Assembly: GCA_026415675.1 (NCBI GenBank) | Contig: JAOAGQ010000058.1 | Coordinates: 1-64,000 of the forward strand | Length of the DNA: 64,000 nt | Source: Syntrophorhabdaceae bacterium | GTDB taxonomy: Bacteria > Desulfobacterota > Syntrophorhabdia > Syntrophorhabdales > Syntrophorhabdaceae | Reading direction: 5' to 3' | Shown: in pieces, positions 51,675 to 61,734 of the stretch | Layout of the letters: the number at the start of each line of letters is the position of its first letter | How positions within the stretch are numbered: position 1 is the first letter of the stretch | Translations under genes and position numbers: made by a program | The notes under the pieces: model-generated | What the model was told of the DNA's origin: nothing | Database searches by the model: none | What the model saw: the letters and a program-made list of their open reading frames with translations, nothing else

Positions 51675-52811
51675 ATGAGCGGATACCACAGAAGGGTTTT
51701 TGAAAATTTTCCCATGGACAGGATCAAAAGGGTGGACAAACCGACAACACAGGTGGAAGAAGAAAAAATAAAGAGGGTAGACGAACGGGAGAGCGGCTTT
51801 AACAGGGCCGCAAGGGGGGATTTCGGTGCATATCTCAAAGAGCAGAGGCCCCGCTTTGTTATGAAACACCCCATCTCCGGCGCTTTAGGACAGATGCAGG
51901 TATTTTTACGGGATATTGTGGATGGTATTGTTGCAAAACATAAGGCCCCCATCCCCGATGACCCCGAGATACTGTCAAAACATATCAAGGAACTCGCCTA
52001 TTTTTTAAGGGCCGATGGGGTAGGTATCTGTAAACTCCCCCGTTATGCGGTATACACTAACAGCTTTCCTGACGGTGAACCGGTGGAGTGCAACCACAAG
52101 TTTGCCATAGCCATACTCATCGACCAGGATTGGCGCACATCTATTGCCACAACGGGCCATGACTGGATCAGCAATTCGATGAGCTTTATGGCCTATTCCG
52201 CATCGGGTTTTATCGCCTGTATAATTGCAGACTACATAAGGAGACTTGGATACCCCGCAAGGGCACACCATGCGAGGAATTACCAAGTGGTCGTTCCCCC
52301 TATCCTCCTCTGGGCGGGGCTTGGTGAAATGTGCCGCATAGGCGATTGCGTGCTCCACCCTTTCCTGGGGCCGAGATTCAAGGCAGCGGTTGTCACTACG
52401 GATCTACCTCTACTTCCAGACAAGCCCATTGACTTTGGTCTTCAGGATTTCTGCTCAAAATGCAAAAAATGTGCCCGGGCATGTCCATCAGGGGCCTTAA
52501 GCGAGGGCGACAAAATTATGTACAACGGATATGAACGTTGGCCGACGGATGTGGAAAAATGTACGGCCCTGCGGGTAGGAAACAAAAGAGGTTCAGGTTG
52601 TGGTACATGTATAAAGGTCTGCCCTTGGAACAAACCGTATACTCCGTTTCACAGGACGGTCAACTGGATGATAAGACACTCTGGTTTGGCGAGAACAATC
52701 GCTATCTGGGCAGACGACCTTATAGGCTATGGAAAACCAGAGCCAGAAAAAAAGTGGTGGTTTGATCTCGAAGAGGTCGGGGAAAGACTCATAATCCCGA
52801 AGTCCTCATGA
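51675..52811 (+). CDS. cytoplasmic reductive dehalogenase (RdhA)-like corrinoid iron-sulfur protein
   Basis: RdhA/QueG-superfamily protein of 378 residues. The segment AGLGEMCRIGD, then GPRFKAAVVTTDLPL and PIDFGLQDFC is the RdhA core. Two [4Fe-4S] sets are visible: C260/263/266/270 (CSKCKKCARACP) and C296 with C309/312/316 (CGTCIKVCP), the RdhA CX12CX2CX3C spacing. There is no Tat signal or membrane helix and no rdhB anchor, unlike respiratory dehalogenases. It may therefore be a cytosolic corrinoid reductase in dehalogenation or another reductive chemistry. MAYSASG near residue 180 holds a candidate catalytic tyrosine, which needs alignment. Confidence 0.83.
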   Translation: MSGYHRRVFENFPMDRIKRVDKPTTQVEEEKIKRVDERESGFNRAARGDFGAYLKEQRPRFVMKHPISGALGQMQVFLRDIVDGIVAKHKAPIPDDPEILSKHIKELAYFLRADGVGICKLPRYAVYTNSFPDGEPVECNHKFAIAILIDQDWRTSIATTGHDWISNSMSFMAYSASGFIACIIADYIRRLGYPARAHHARNYQVVVPPILLWAGLGEMCRIGDCVLHPFLGPRFKAAVVTTDLPLLPDKPIDFGLQDFCSKCKKCARACPSGALSEGDKIMYNGYERWPTDVEKCTALRVGNKRGSGCGTCIKVCPWNKPYTPFHRTVNWMIRHSGLARTIAIWADDLIGYGKPEPEKKWWFDLEEVGERLIIPKSS

Positions 52812-52823
52812 ATAGGGTAACTA

Positions 52824-52976
52824 CTACTTTATATCCTTTATCTTCCGCTTTACTATCTTCCCTTTATCTTTCGGGAAATCCGCCTTGATATATACGGTTT
52901 TCTGAAATACCCGATCCACATACCCTTCCATTTCCTTGCCTGCGAATGTGAATTTTACTTTATCGCCCTTATTCAT
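52824..52976 (-). CDS. 50-residue basic beta-type protein
   Basis: An unannotated-type small gene read on the minus strand from ATG at 52976 to TAG at 52824-52826. It has a good site (GGAG, five bases upstream). The protein is very basic (about fifteen lysines and arginines) and begins MNKGDKVKFTFAGKEMEGYV, resembling a KOW/SH3-like beta-barrel RNA- or protein-binding module, then ends KIVKRKIKDIK. It follows the FmdB-type gene by 25 bases. No function assigned; it may be a ribosome- or RNA-associated protein. Confidence 0.7.
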   Translation of the reverse strand: MNKGDKVKFTFAGKEMEGYVDRVFQKTVYIKADFPKDKGKIVKRKIKDIK

Positions 52977-53001
52977 CTATTCTCCTTTTCGTATTAAAAT
53001 C

Positions 53002-53328
53002 CTATGCGCTTGTCGTTGGAGTACTTTCTGTTTTGCCCTCTGTCTTTGTTTCTGACGTCTTTGTCTCCCCTGCCTTTTGTGGGGCCGTTTCCTTTGGGGC
53101 ATGATCCCCGTTTCCATTTGAGGGGCTACTCTTACCCACCGAGTCTATAGGTCTTTTGTAATCCGTCATATACCAGCCCGTTCCCTTGAGTTGAAAGGAA
53201 CAGCTTGAGATAAGCTTTGTCAGAGTACCGCTACACACCTTACATTCTGTGAGGGGGGCATCGGTGATCTTTTGAAAGATTTCAAAATGCTTACCGCAAT
53301 TTGAACATCGATACTCGTAGATAGGCAT
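53002..53328 (-). CDS. FmdB-family zinc-ribbon protein
   Basis: A 108-residue protein with the FmdB N-terminal zinc ribbon (MPIYEYRCSNCGKHFEIFQK and CKVCSG), giving four cysteines C8, C11, C33 and C36, followed by GTGWYMTDY and a low-complexity Thr/Pro/Glu/Lys tail (residues about 65-108). FmdB proteins are small putative regulatory or ribosome-linked proteins. Upstream of the 50-residue gene on the same strand. Confidence 0.9.
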   Translation of the reverse strand: MPIYEYRCSNCGKHFEIFQKITDAPLTECKVCSGTLTKLISSCSFQLKGTGWYMTDYKRPIDSVGKSSPSNGNGDHAPKETAPQKAGETKTSETKTEGKTESTPTTSA

Positions 53329-53424
53329 AAAAAACCTCCGAAAAAGCCAATTTTTTATTTCAATATAAGTACAAAAACCGAGGACGTCAAGACTCCCATC
53401 CCTACTTGCCCCTTTTCTTAAAAC

Positions 53425-53886
53425 CTATGTCTCATCCCTTGAATTCTTGGAGAGTATCGCATACTCAAACCCGTCTATCAGGGCGAGAAAGGATGCCATA
53501 TTTATGTTGTCCGATACTGCAGCCACATGCCAAATGTTCACCCCATCGGTGAAGATGATGGATACCTCAACCTTTGCCGACGTGCCTGATCTCGTGTCGG
53601 AAATCCTCGATGAGAAATCTACGAGCTTTACCCCCTTGATCTCAGGAAATATGGACATAAGGGATTTTTTCAACACATTCGCCAGGGCATCTACAGGGCC
53701 TACCCCTGTCGATGCCTCGTGCATCTCCCCTTTCTCCGTCTTTATAATTACGGTCGCCTCAGGCCTTATGCCATCGTCTATTAGGCGGTATGTTCCCACA
53801 ATCTGAAAGGGGTTTTTGTATGTATTTAGAGCCCTCAGAATGTTCAATTCCTTTGTGGCATCCCGCATTTCAAGGAGTCTCTTCAT
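53425..53886 (-). CDS. stand-alone LeuA/CimA-type allosteric domain
   Basis: A 153-residue protein that corresponds only to the LeuA C-terminal (dimerisation and feedback-inhibition) domain: [32 protein letters not shown]-type start around residues 44-75, LVDFSSRIS and a C-terminal GFEYAILSK. No catalytic barrel. It is clearly paralogous to the domain at the end of CimA encoded directly upstream ([40 protein letters not shown]). It overlaps cimA by 17 bases. Possibly it forms a heteromer that adjusts the isoleucine feedback. Confidence 0.85.
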   Translation of the reverse strand: MKRLLEMRDATKELNILRALNTYKNPFQIVGTYRLIDDGIRPEATVIIKTEKGEMHEASTGVGPVDALANVLKKSLMSIFPEIKGVKLVDFSSRISDTRSGTSAKVEVSIIFTDGVNIWHVAAVSDNINMASFLALIDGFEYAILSKNSRDET

Positions 53887-55453
53887 TCCTCTTCTCCTCT
53901 TCTATGAGCAACTTGTAATCAATGCTGTCCACAAGGGCCTGCCAGCTCGCCTCGATGATGTTCTCCGAGACCCCTACAGTCCCCCAGGCCCTTTTTCCGT
54001 CGCTACTCTCTATCAACACCCTCGTTACGGCCTCGGTACCTTCCTTTGCGGTAAACACCCTGACCTTGTAATCTACGAGTTCCACCTCTCTCAGTACAGG
54101 ATAGAACTTGTAGAGGGCCTTCCGCAATGCCATATCAAGGGCATTTACAGGGCCTTTACCGAGTGCCGCCGTATGTTCTACTCTATCACCGACCCTTATC
54201 ATGATCGTCGCCTCAGATACAGGGTTATTCCTCTCCTTCTTGTCGACGATCACCTTGAATCCCACCAGGTCAAAATACTTCTTATGGAGACCGAGGGCCT
54301 TTTTTATGAGAAGTTCAAGGGAACCTTCAGCGCCTTCAAACTGATAGCCGTACATCTCAAGGTCTTTTACCTGTCTTACCACTTCTCTTACGAGCTTTTT
54401 GTCCTTCTCTATGTCTATATTGAACTCCTTGGCCTTGTAAAGGATACTACTCTCCCCTGAAAGATCCGATATGAGCACCCTCTGGGTGTTGCCAATTAGT
54501 TCAGGTTTTATATGTTCGTACGTCTCGGGGTTTCTCCTGATGGCACTTACGTGGATCCCCCCTTTGTGGGCAAAGGCGCTCTCCCCAACGTATGGTCTAT
54601 GCTTATCCGGTATAAAGTTCGCCATCTCATCGACAAAGAGGCTCAAACTCCTCAAATGGACAAGCCTTTCCTTCTCTATCCCTGTATGACCCATCTTCAA
54701 AATCACATTCGGGATGATGGAACAGAGGTTTGCATTACCGCATCTCTCGCCGTAACCGTTTATCGTCCCCTGAATATGACTTGCGCCGGCCTTGACCGCC
54801 ATAAGGGTATTTGCCACCGCCAGTTCCGAATCGTTGTGGGTGTGTATGCCGAGTTTTACATGGAAATTCTGTCTTACCCCATCTGTGATCGAGTAGACTT
54901 CGTAGGGCATACTCCCTCCGTTTGTGTCACAGAGGACAACCACATCGGCCCCTGCATCGATGGCCACCTTTATCACCTTTTTTGCATAAGCCTCGTTTCT
55001 TTTGTATCCATCGTAGAAATGTTCCGCATCGAAAAAGACTTTTCTATCCTTTTTCTTTAGGAATGCTATGGTCCTCTCTATCATCCGTAAATTTGAATCG
55101 AGGCTTACCTTAAGGGCATCCCTTACATGGAGGTCCCAGCTTTTACCTACAATGGTCACGTATTCTGTATCCGCATCGAGCACCGCCTTCATGTTTTCGT
55201 CTTCTTCAGGGGAGGTCTGGTGTTTTATCGTACTGCTGAAGGCCGTCACCTTCGATGTCTTCAAATTAAGCCTCTTCACCTCTTTGAAGTACTGTAGGTC
55301 CTTAGGGTTTGACCCCGGCCATCCCCCCTCGATAAAATGGATACCGAATTCGTCTAACTTCTCCGTTATCCTCAGCTTGTCGGTGAGGGAAAAGGAGATA
55401 TCCTCCGATTGGGCCCCGTCCCTGAGTGTGGTATCGTAGAATTCAACGTTCAC
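53870..55453 (-). CDS. cimA: (R)-citramalate synthase
   Basis: Claisen-type enzyme of 527 residues that condenses pyruvate and acetyl-CoA to (R)-citramalate, the threonine-independent first step to isoleucine. The catalytic domain starts [16 protein letters not shown] and carries the metal-binding HTHNDSE motif, and [15 protein letters not shown] near residue 225. The 527-residue length, N-terminal [13 protein letters not shown] and lack of IPMS-like specificity residues match CimA rather than LeuA. The C-terminal third is the allosteric domain. The ATG overlaps the lysC stop by four bases. Confidence 0.93.
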   Translation of the reverse strand: MNVEFYDTTLRDGAQSEDISFSLTDKLRITEKLDEFGIHFIEGGWPGSNPKDLQYFKEVKRLNLKTSKVTAFSSTIKHQTSPEEDENMKAVLDADTEYVTIVGKSWDLHVRDALKVSLDSNLRMIERTIAFLKKKDRKVFFDAEHFYDGYKRNEAYAKKVIKVAIDAGADVVVLCDTNGGSMPYEVYSITDGVRQNFHVKLGIHTHNDSELAVANTLMAVKAGASHIQGTINGYGERCGNANLCSIIPNVILKMGHTGIEKERLVHLRSLSLFVDEMANFIPDKHRPYVGESAFAHKGGIHVSAIRRNPETYEHIKPELIGNTQRVLISDLSGESSILYKAKEFNIDIEKDKKLVREVVRQVKDLEMYGYQFEGAEGSLELLIKKALGLHKKYFDLVGFKVIVDKKERNNPVSEATIMIRVGDRVEHTAALGKGPVNALDMALRKALYKFYPVLREVELVDYKVRVFTAKEGTEAVTRVLIESSDGKRAWGTVGVSENIIEASWQALVDSIDYKLLIEEEKRNEETP

Positions 55454-56688
55454 GTCTCTTCCTTCACATCTTCCTGATCAAGGCCAAATGCCTTGTGGAG
55501 GGCCTGTACCGCAAGCTCTCCGTATTTCCTCTTTATCACACAGGAGATCTTGATCTCGGAAGTGGTTATTGCCTCTATGTTTATGCCCTCTTCCGCGAGT
55601 ACGGAGAACATCTTTGAGGCAATACCTGCATGGGAGATCATCCCGAGGCCAACTATGGATACCTTTGCAATATCATCATCCATGGTCACATCTTTGACCC
55701 CGATCTCCTTTGCGAGGTCTTCCATGATTTTGTATGCCTTTTTGGCATCCGCCTTTGCCACCGTAAATGTGATATCCGTTGTGTTCGCATGGCTCACGTT
55801 CTGGACTATGATGTCCACAACGATATTCGCATCCGACAGGGCCGTAAAGATCTTCGCCGCCATACCGGGTCTATCCGGTACATTATTCACCGTGATTTTT
55901 GCCTCATTTTTACTGTATGTGACCCCGGAAATAACTACTTTCTCCATTGACATAATCTCCTCCTCCTTACACACAAGCGTTCCTTTTCCCTCAACGAGAG
56001 AAGATTTTACATAGATCGGGACGTTATATTTCTTTGCAAACTCAACGGACCTGATCTGCAACACTTTTGCCCCGAGGCTTGCCATCTCGAGCATCTCATC
56101 GTAGGAAATCCTGTCCAGTCTCCTTGCCTTCTCACAGATGTTCGGGTCTGTTGTGTAGACCCCGTCCACATCGGTATATATCTCACAGAGATCCGCCTTA
56201 AGACCTGCCGCCAATGCCACTGCCGTTGTATCGGAGCCTCCCCTGCCCAGGGTTGTGATATTCCCCTCCTCATCAACACCCTGAAAACCAGGCACTACGA
56301 CTATCTTTCCCTTTTTCAACTCTGAAAGTATCCTCTCCCTTTCGATTTCATTGATCCTTGCCTTTCCAAAGCTTGAATCCGTTATGATCCTTACCTGACT
56401 GCCAAGGAGAGAGATGGCGTCGTAACCCATGGATTTTAACGTTATGGCAAGAAGGGCGGATGTTACCTGTTCCCCCGTGGATATTAGGACGTCCACCTCC
56501 CTCTCATCGGGAAAGGGCGTGACAGAGCCCGCAAGGTTTAGTAACCTGTCCGTCTCTCCTGCCATAGCGGAGACCACGACGATAAGGTCATCCCCCCTCT
56601 TCTTGTACTCTATCACCTTCTGGGCAACATTTCTTATCCTCTCCGTATCCTTTACGGAAGTACCACCGTATTTCTGAACGACAAGCAT
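55450..56688 (-). CDS. lysC: aspartate kinase, feedback-type with ACT domains
   Basis: First enzyme of the aspartate family amino acids; 412 residues. The kinase domain starts [16 protein letters not shown] and has [23 protein letters not shown] (residues about 144-166, here cited in part) and TTDPNI. Two ACT domains follow from about residue 265 ([18 protein letters not shown]). GGAGGTAAGGT precedes the ATG. It lies in one operon with cimA, so threonine/lysine/isoleucine precursors are co-produced. Confidence 0.95.
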   Translation of the reverse strand: MLVVQKYGGTSVKDTERIRNVAQKVIEYKKRGDDLIVVVSAMAGETDRLLNLAGSVTPFPDEREVDVLISTGEQVTSALLAITLKSMGYDAISLLGSQVRIITDSSFGKARINEIERERILSELKKGKIVVVPGFQGVDEEGNITTLGRGGSDTTAVALAAGLKADLCEIYTDVDGVYTTDPNICEKARRLDRISYDEMLEMASLGAKVLQIRSVEFAKKYNVPIYVKSSLVEGKGTLVCKEEEIMSMEKVVISGVTYSKNEAKITVNNVPDRPGMAAKIFTALSDANIVVDIIVQNVSHANTTDITFTVAKADAKKAYKIMEDLAKEIGVKDVTMDDDIAKVSIVGLGMISHAGIASKMFSVLAEEGINIEAITTSEIKISCVIKRKYGELAVQALHKAFGLDQEDVKEET

Positions 56689-56703
56689 ACCTTACCTCCC
56701 ATT

Positions 56704-57120
56704 TTATAATCTCGTTACCGTTATCTTCCTCTCCTCTTCTCCTGTCACCTCTATATCCACCCTGATCATGTCTCCTTCCCAGTCAGTTCTCTCCGCCCAC
56801 TCGATAACGACAATACCATCTTTGAGAAACGCCTCCAGATCAAGGTCTTCCACCTCCTGGGATTGGACCCTGTATAGGTCTACATGGCAGAGCCCCATCT
56901 TACCTTCATAGACGTTCATAATCGCAAAGGTCGGACTTGTTACATAAAACCAGTCTTTAACACCTATACCCTTTGCCATCCCCTTTACAAGCTGTGTCTT
57001 TCCTGAGCCCAACTCTCCATAGAGGCCGTACATTTCTCCTGGTTTTGCCTTCTTCCCGATGAGTTCCCCTATCTCCCATGTCTCAGAGGGACCTTTCGAT
57101 ATAAACTCTCTCTTTTCCAT
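56704..57120 (-). CDS. tsaE: tRNA threonylcarbamoyladenosine biosynthesis ATPase TsaE
   Basis: P-loop ATPase of 138 residues that supports the TsaBD complex in making t6A37 in tRNA. Walker A is GELGSGKTQLVKG near residues 36-48 and the conserved HVDLYR and VVIEWAER are present. Its start overlaps the end of nnr by 38 bases. Confidence 0.94.
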   Translation of the reverse strand: MEKREFISKGPSETWEIGELIGKKAKPGEMYGLYGELGSGKTQLVKGMAKGIGVKDWFYVTSPTFAIMNVYEGKMGLCHVDLYRVQSQEVEDLDLEAFLKDGIVVIEWAERTDWEGDMIRVDIEVTGEEERKITVTRL

Positions 57121-58657
57121 CCCTTAATTCCTTTACGGCAATCCCGATATCCGAAAGAAGCTCACAGGCGATTAGGTCCATATCCGAGTGGTGCTCTACC
57201 CACCTATCGGCTATATAGCCATGGAGATATACCCCTGCTATCGAGGCTTCAAGGGGTGAATAACCCTGGGAGATCAGACCCCCTATAAAACCTGTTAAGA
57301 CATCACCGCTTCCCCCCTTAGCCAGGGCAGGGTTCCCTGTAGGGTTTATGTAGACCTCACCTTCGGGATTAAACACAAGGGTCTTCGCCCCCTTCAGGAC
57401 GAGATGGATCCCCGACTTCTTTGCAAAGATCCTGCCCACATGGATCCTGTCCTCGTTTATCTCCTTTGGGGTAAGCCCTATGAGGCGGCCCAGTTCCCCA
57501 GGATGAGGGGTAAAGACGGCCTTACCCTTTGCCTTATTAATCTCATCGAGGTGGCCCTGAAAGGCGTTTATCCCATCGGCATCTATAACAAAGGGCTTTT
57601 CTGTGTTTAAAAAAAGCTTCCTCACAAGCTCCATGGTACCTGAATTCTGGGAGAGACCGGGTCCGATTATAACCACATCCTTATCCTTTATAAACTCGCT
57701 TATCTGCCCGTAGGAGGAAAGGATGAAATGGCCTGTCCCTCCGTCCATCACAGGGTAGGTCATCACCTCTGTTAATTTCATCTCCATAATGGGGTTTAGT
57801 GTCTCCGGTATCAAAAGGGTAACGAGTCCTGCCCCTATCTTAAGTGCAGAGAGGGCAGCCATATGGGCAGCCCCTGTCTTTCCCGTTGAACCGGCTATTA
57901 CGGCAACATGACCAAAACTTCCCTTATGAGACCAGGGTAGCCTCTCTTTTATGATCCCCCTCATCAACTCTCCGTCGATGATGTAACCGTCAAAGCCGAG
58001 CCTGTTCTCGATGAAATCGGGGATGGATATATCGATTACCGTCAACCTCCCCGCATAATAGGCTCCGGGGTATAAAAGATGGCCTAACTTCGGGTATGCA
58101 AAGGTGAATGTGTGGTCTGCTTTTATCGCACACCCCATTACAAGACCTCTTTTTCCGTCAATCCCTGAAGGTATATCCACGGCTATGACCTTTTTTTGAG
58201 ACCTGTTGATCTCCTCAATAACCATCGCCTCGAGGCCTTCTATGGGTTTCGAAAGGCCTGTCCCGAAGATCGCATCGACCACAATATCCCCTCTATTGAT
58301 CTCTTCTTTTACATCCGCCTCTTTCCCTCCCCCTTCTATGATCTCCCCTCCTATAGATTGAAAGAGTCTCATATTAAGGGCGGCATCCCCTTTTAACTCC
58401 TCTTTTTTGCCGAGGAGCAAGACCTTTACGGGGAATCCGTCTCGTATAGCATATCGGGCAACGACAAAGCCATCCCCACCGTTATTTCCCTTCCCGCATA
58501 CGACAAGGATCCTCTTTCTCTCCTTCAGATAATATTCTCTCAGTAGCCTGTACAGACCCCTCCCTGCATTCTCCATAAGTACAGCGGAGGGTATGCCCCA
58601 TGTCTTTATGGCGTATTCATCGTATTTTGCCATCCTCTCCGGAGATAAGACCTTCAT
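57083..58657 (-). CDS. nnr: bifunctional NAD(P)H-hydrate epimerase and ADP-dependent dehydratase
   Basis: Repairs hydrated NAD(P)H. The N-terminal half (about 1-215) is the YjeF_N epimerase with GNGGDGFVVARY and VDAIFGTGLS. The C-terminal half (about 225-525) is the dehydratase with VIAGSTGKTGAAHMAALSAL and NPTGNPALAKGGSGDVLTGFI. The start is taken at the ATG at 58657 (TGATG junction with acpS), although GTG at 58660 is possible. Final 38 bases overlap tsaE. Confidence 0.94.
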   Translation of the reverse strand: MKVLSPERMAKYDEYAIKTWGIPSAVLMENAGRGLYRLLREYYLKERKRILVVCGKGNNGGDGFVVARYAIRDGFPVKVLLLGKKEELKGDAALNMRLFQSIGGEIIEGGGKEADVKEEINRGDIVVDAIFGTGLSKPIEGLEAMVIEEINRSQKKVIAVDIPSGIDGKRGLVMGCAIKADHTFTFAYPKLGHLLYPGAYYAGRLTVIDISIPDFIENRLGFDGYIIDGELMRGIIKERLPWSHKGSFGHVAVIAGSTGKTGAAHMAALSALKIGAGLVTLLIPETLNPIMEMKLTEVMTYPVMDGGTGHFILSSYGQISEFIKDKDVVIIGPGLSQNSGTMELVRKLFLNTEKPFVIDADGINAFQGHLDEINKAKGKAVFTPHPGELGRLIGLTPKEINEDRIHVGRIFAKKSGIHLVLKGAKTLVFNPEGEVYINPTGNPALAKGGSGDVLTGFIGGLISQGYSPLEASIAGVYLHGYIADRWVEHHSDMDLIACELLSDIGIAVKELRDGKERVYIERSL

Positions 58658-58986
58658 CACCCTTCCTCCCCTATGACAACCACGGAAACAGCGTAGGACC
58701 TTTCATGGGAGATGCTCACCCCGCCGTATCTCTTTCCTTTATACTCTATAGATGGCCTCTCCATAATGTTCACCACTTTAATCTCCCTCCACGGAAGCCT
58801 TCTGCCAAAGGCCTTCATAAACGCCTCCTTTGCGGCAAATCTCCCCGCGAGGGATTCTATAGACCTTTTTCGTCCCATAGAGTAATCTATCTCCTCATCG
58901 GTAAAGACCTTTTTTAAGAATCTCTCCCCGTATCTATAGAGGGCATCACCAATGCGGGAGACCTCGACAATATCTATACCGACCAT
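58657..58986 (-). CDS. acpS: holo-[acyl-carrier-protein] synthase
   Basis: Transfers phosphopantetheine to acyl carrier protein. The 109 residues show GIDIVEVSRI at the N-terminus with the Mg-binding aspartate, RFAAKEAFMKAFG with the second acidic ligand and KVVNIMERPS near the middle. First gene of the minus-strand housekeeping operon, abutting nnr. Confidence 0.94.
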   Translation of the reverse strand: MVGIDIVEVSRIGDALYRYGERFLKKVFTDEEIDYSMGRKRSIESLAGRFAAKEAFMKAFGRRLPWREIKVVNIMERPSIEYKGKRYGGVSISHERSYAVSVVVIGEEG

Positions 58987-59139
58987 ACCTCTTTTTCCTT
59001 CATGCGCTTCTCTTTGAAAACAGACATCCCGAAGATATAACTTAATTCCCCAGGGCCCTTCAACGGTTCCGGTTCAAAAAAATATGAGATAATATACGTG
59101 AGAATCCCTTCCGTGTCAAGGAAAGGTATCAATAACTCA

Positions 59140-59168
59140 TTGAAAAAACGTCTGATTTTTGCTATAAT
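59140..59168 (+). promoter_or_regulatory. strong sigma-70 promoter of mnmG
   Basis: TTGAAA (59140-59145), a 17-base spacer and a perfect TATAAT (59163-59168). The predicted start near 59175 leaves about 23 bases before the ATG. Confidence 0.75.
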
Positions 59169-59197
59169 CGTTAGCTTTTCGAATCAGGGGAAGAGAT

Positions 59198-61063
59198 ATG
59201 GTGGATCATTTCGATATCATTGTAGTTGGAGCAGGCCATGCGGGGTGTGAGGCGGCCCTTGCCTCGGCGAGGATGGGCTTCAAAACCCTCCTTCTCACCA
59301 CGAATATAGACCACATTGCCTTTATGTCCTGTAACCCCGCGGTAGGAGGCCTCGGCAAAGGCCACCTCGTAAAGGAAATCGATGCCTTAGGGGGTGAGAT
59401 GGGGATCAACACCGATGCCACCGGCATTCAGTTCAGGGTGTTGAACATGAAAAAGGGGCCTGCGGTGAGGGCAACGCGGATACAGACGGATAAGATGAGA
59501 TATGCCTTAAGGATGAGGGGTGTTCTCGAGCATCAGGAAAACTTAAACATCCATCAGTCTTCTGTTGAAAGTTTACTCATCGAGGGCGACACCGTATATG
59601 GTGTAGAGACGAAGTGGGGGCAGAGGTTCTTCGGGAAATCGGTGATCCTCACAACAGGAACATTCCTAAACGGTTTGATCCATATCGGGCTTACCCATTT
59701 TGACGGGGGCAGGATGGGGGATATGGCCTCCCATGGGCTCTCCGATAACTTAAAATCCCTGGGTTTCCGCATAGGTAGACTCAAGACAGGAACATGTCCC
59801 CGCCTCGACGGAAGAACCATAGACTTTACAAAACTCGAACCCCAGCATAGTGATGATCCCCCCCATCCCTTCTCGTTCATGACAGAACGGATCGATAACC
59901 GTCTTATACCCTGTTATCTCACATACACGAATCAAGAGACCCATGAAGTGATAAGGGGGGGTCTCGATCGGTCTCCCCTTTATACAGGCAAAATAAAAGG
60001 TACAGGGGTACGCTACTGCCCTTCCATCGAGGATAAGATATTCCGGTTTGCGGAGAAAGAGAGGCACAGGGTCTTCATCGAGCCTGAGGGGCTCGATACG
60101 GTCGAGTTTTATCCAAACGGGCTCTCGACGAGTCTCCCCCTCGACATACAGATAAAGATGTTAAGGAGTATTAGAGGCCTCGAATCCGTAACATTTACAA
60201 GGCCTGGATACGCAATAGAGTATGATTTTGTTTATCCTGACCAGCTCTACCCCACCCTTGAGACAAAGATCATAAAGGGGCTCTACCTTGCAGGTCAGAT
60301 AAACGGCACCACCGGATACGAAGAGGCGGCGGCCCAGGGTATTATGGCAGGGATAAACGCATGCCTCTCTTTAAAAGGGGAGGAACCGTTCGTGTTAAGA
60401 AGGGATGAGGCGTACATAGGGGTCTTGATAGATGACCTGGTGACCAAAGGGGTGGATGAACCTTACCGGATGTTTACCTCAAGGGCAGAGATGAGGCTCC
60501 TCTTAAGGGAGGATAACGCAGACTTGAGACTCACCGAAAAGGGATATGCTATAGGTCTTGCCGGTATTAAAAGATACGAAAAGATGGTGGAAAAGAGGAG
60601 GAAGATAGAGGAGATCCACGGTATGCTAAGATCCATTAGGCTAAAACCGACACAACAGCTAAAGGATATGCTCTTTACCTTTGGCATAGAGGGGATTAAA
60701 AACCCCTTTACCCTCGAAGACTTATTAAAAAAACCGGATGTGGGGTTTTCTGAGTTGAAAAAGTTAGATTCGAGGCTTATAAATGTAGAGGACGATATTG
60801 CCTATCAGGTGGAATTAAATGTAAAATACCGTGGTTATATCGAAAGGCAACTCGACATGGTGGAAAGGACAAAAAGGCTCGAGGATATGAGGATACCTTT
60901 GGACTTTACATACAAAGATGTGCCAGGCCTATCAAGGGAGGTAATCGAAAGGCTAACGAAGATAAGACCCCTGACCTTGGGTCAGGCATCGCGGATCCCC
61001 GGGGTAACCCCTGCTGCGGTTACAGCCCTTATGATCGACTTTAAGAAAAGAGGGTTGATATGA
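59198..61063 (+). CDS. mnmG: tRNA uridine-5-carboxymethylaminomethyl modification enzyme MnmG
   Basis: FAD- and NADH-dependent enzyme that with MnmE installs cmnm5 or similar groups on U34 of certain tRNAs. The 621-residue length is standard. It contains [17 protein letters not shown] at the N-terminus, [24 protein letters not shown], the [10 protein letters not shown]-type [12 protein letters not shown] and the C-terminal YRGYIERQ. Overlaps the following gene by four bases. Confidence 0.96.
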   Translation: MVDHFDIIVVGAGHAGCEAALASARMGFKTLLLTTNIDHIAFMSCNPAVGGLGKGHLVKEIDALGGEMGINTDATGIQFRVLNMKKGPAVRATRIQTDKMRYALRMRGVLEHQENLNIHQSSVESLLIEGDTVYGVETKWGQRFFGKSVILTTGTFLNGLIHIGLTHFDGGRMGDMASHGLSDNLKSLGFRIGRLKTGTCPRLDGRTIDFTKLEPQHSDDPPHPFSFMTERIDNRLIPCYLTYTNQETHEVIRGGLDRSPLYTGKIKGTGVRYCPSIEDKIFRFAEKERHRVFIEPEGLDTVEFYPNGLSTSLPLDIQIKMLRSIRGLESVTFTRPGYAIEYDFVYPDQLYPTLETKIIKGLYLAGQINGTTGYEEAAAQGIMAGINACLSLKGEEPFVLRRDEAYIGVLIDDLVTKGVDEPYRMFTSRAEMRLLLREDNADLRLTEKGYAIGLAGIKRYEKMVEKRRKIEEIHGMLRSIRLKPTQQLKDMLFTFGIEGIKNPFTLEDLLKKPDVGFSELKKLDSRLINVEDDIAYQVELNVKYRGYIERQLDMVERTKRLEDMRIPLDFTYKDVPGLSREVIERLTKIRPLTLGQASRIPGVTPAAVTALMIDFKKRGLI

Positions 61064-61734
61064 AAACGGGGTATATGAACGACCTTGTGAAGGGGTTACT
61101 CGATGGTTACGGGGTCGATGTCTACGGTTTCGGACATATAACCCAATACGATAGACACCTCCTGGGATTACCCGTTGCGACGGGGTCTCAATTACCCTAT
61201 CTAATCACCTTCGGCCTTCTACTATCGAGGGCCGTAATGGAGACTACAAAGGATGGTCCAAACCTCTTATACCTCCACCATTACAGGCAACTAAACTACA
61301 GACTCGATATGATAGGCTATCTCCTTGCAGGGGAGATCGAGAAGAAAGGGTACAGGGCAATGGCCTTCCCTGCCTCCCAGTTGATCGACTGGCGGAACCA
61401 GAAAGGGCATATCTCCCATAAACATACGGGGGTTGCATCAGGACTCGGATGGATAGGGAGGAATAACCTCCTCATCCACCCGAAATACGGGGCTTATGTG
61501 AGATATAATACGGTTTTAACGGAGATGCCCCTCGATGCGGATACCCCCCTTGAAAGAGGCTGTGGGGCCTGCAGGGCATGTATCGATGTATGCCCTGCAG
61601 GGGCGATTAAAGAGTCCCCTGTTGATTTTGACCATAAGGGATGTTATGAGATGATAACCCAGCTTAAAAATAAGAGGAATATTGGCCACCATATATGCGG
61701 TATATGTGTCGAGCCATGTAGAGGTGAGAGATGA
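61060..61734 (+). CDS. short QueG-like [4Fe-4S] protein (epoxyqueuosine reductase homologue)
   Basis: A 224-residue member of the QueG/RdhA-related family. The first part ([10 protein letters not shown]...) resembles the QueG cobalamin-binding core, [25 protein letters not shown] is a conserved signature and the clusters are [16 protein letters not shown] and CYEMITQLK with CGICVEPC. The 350-380 residue QueG has a C-terminal HEAT-like extension that is missing here, so this is a smaller branch whose substrate is uncertain. Overlaps both mnmG and carA by four bases. Confidence 0.82.
   Translation: MKTGYMNDLVKGLLDGYGVDVYGFGHITQYDRHLLGLPVATGSQLPYLITFGLLLSRAVMETTKDGPNLLYLHHYRQLNYRLDMIGYLLAGEIEKKGYRAMAFPASQLIDWRNQKGHISHKHTGVASGLGWIGRNNLLIHPKYGAYVRYNTVLTEMPLDADTPLERGCGACRACIDVCPAGAIKESPVDFDHKGCYEMITQLKNKRNIGHHICGICVEPCRGER

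Noticed and set aside
51110-51988. A 292-codon minus-strand frame over the 3' end of the DUF748 gene and the start of the dehalogenase gene
   Set aside because: The translation is Ser/Leu/Ile-rich and repetitive, as expected from the antisense of a real gene, and both sense genes have recognisable families.
54512-55060. A 182-codon plus-strand frame opposite cimA, and similar frames opposite lysC
   Set aside because: Antisense of well-conserved housekeeping enzymes with no independent signals.
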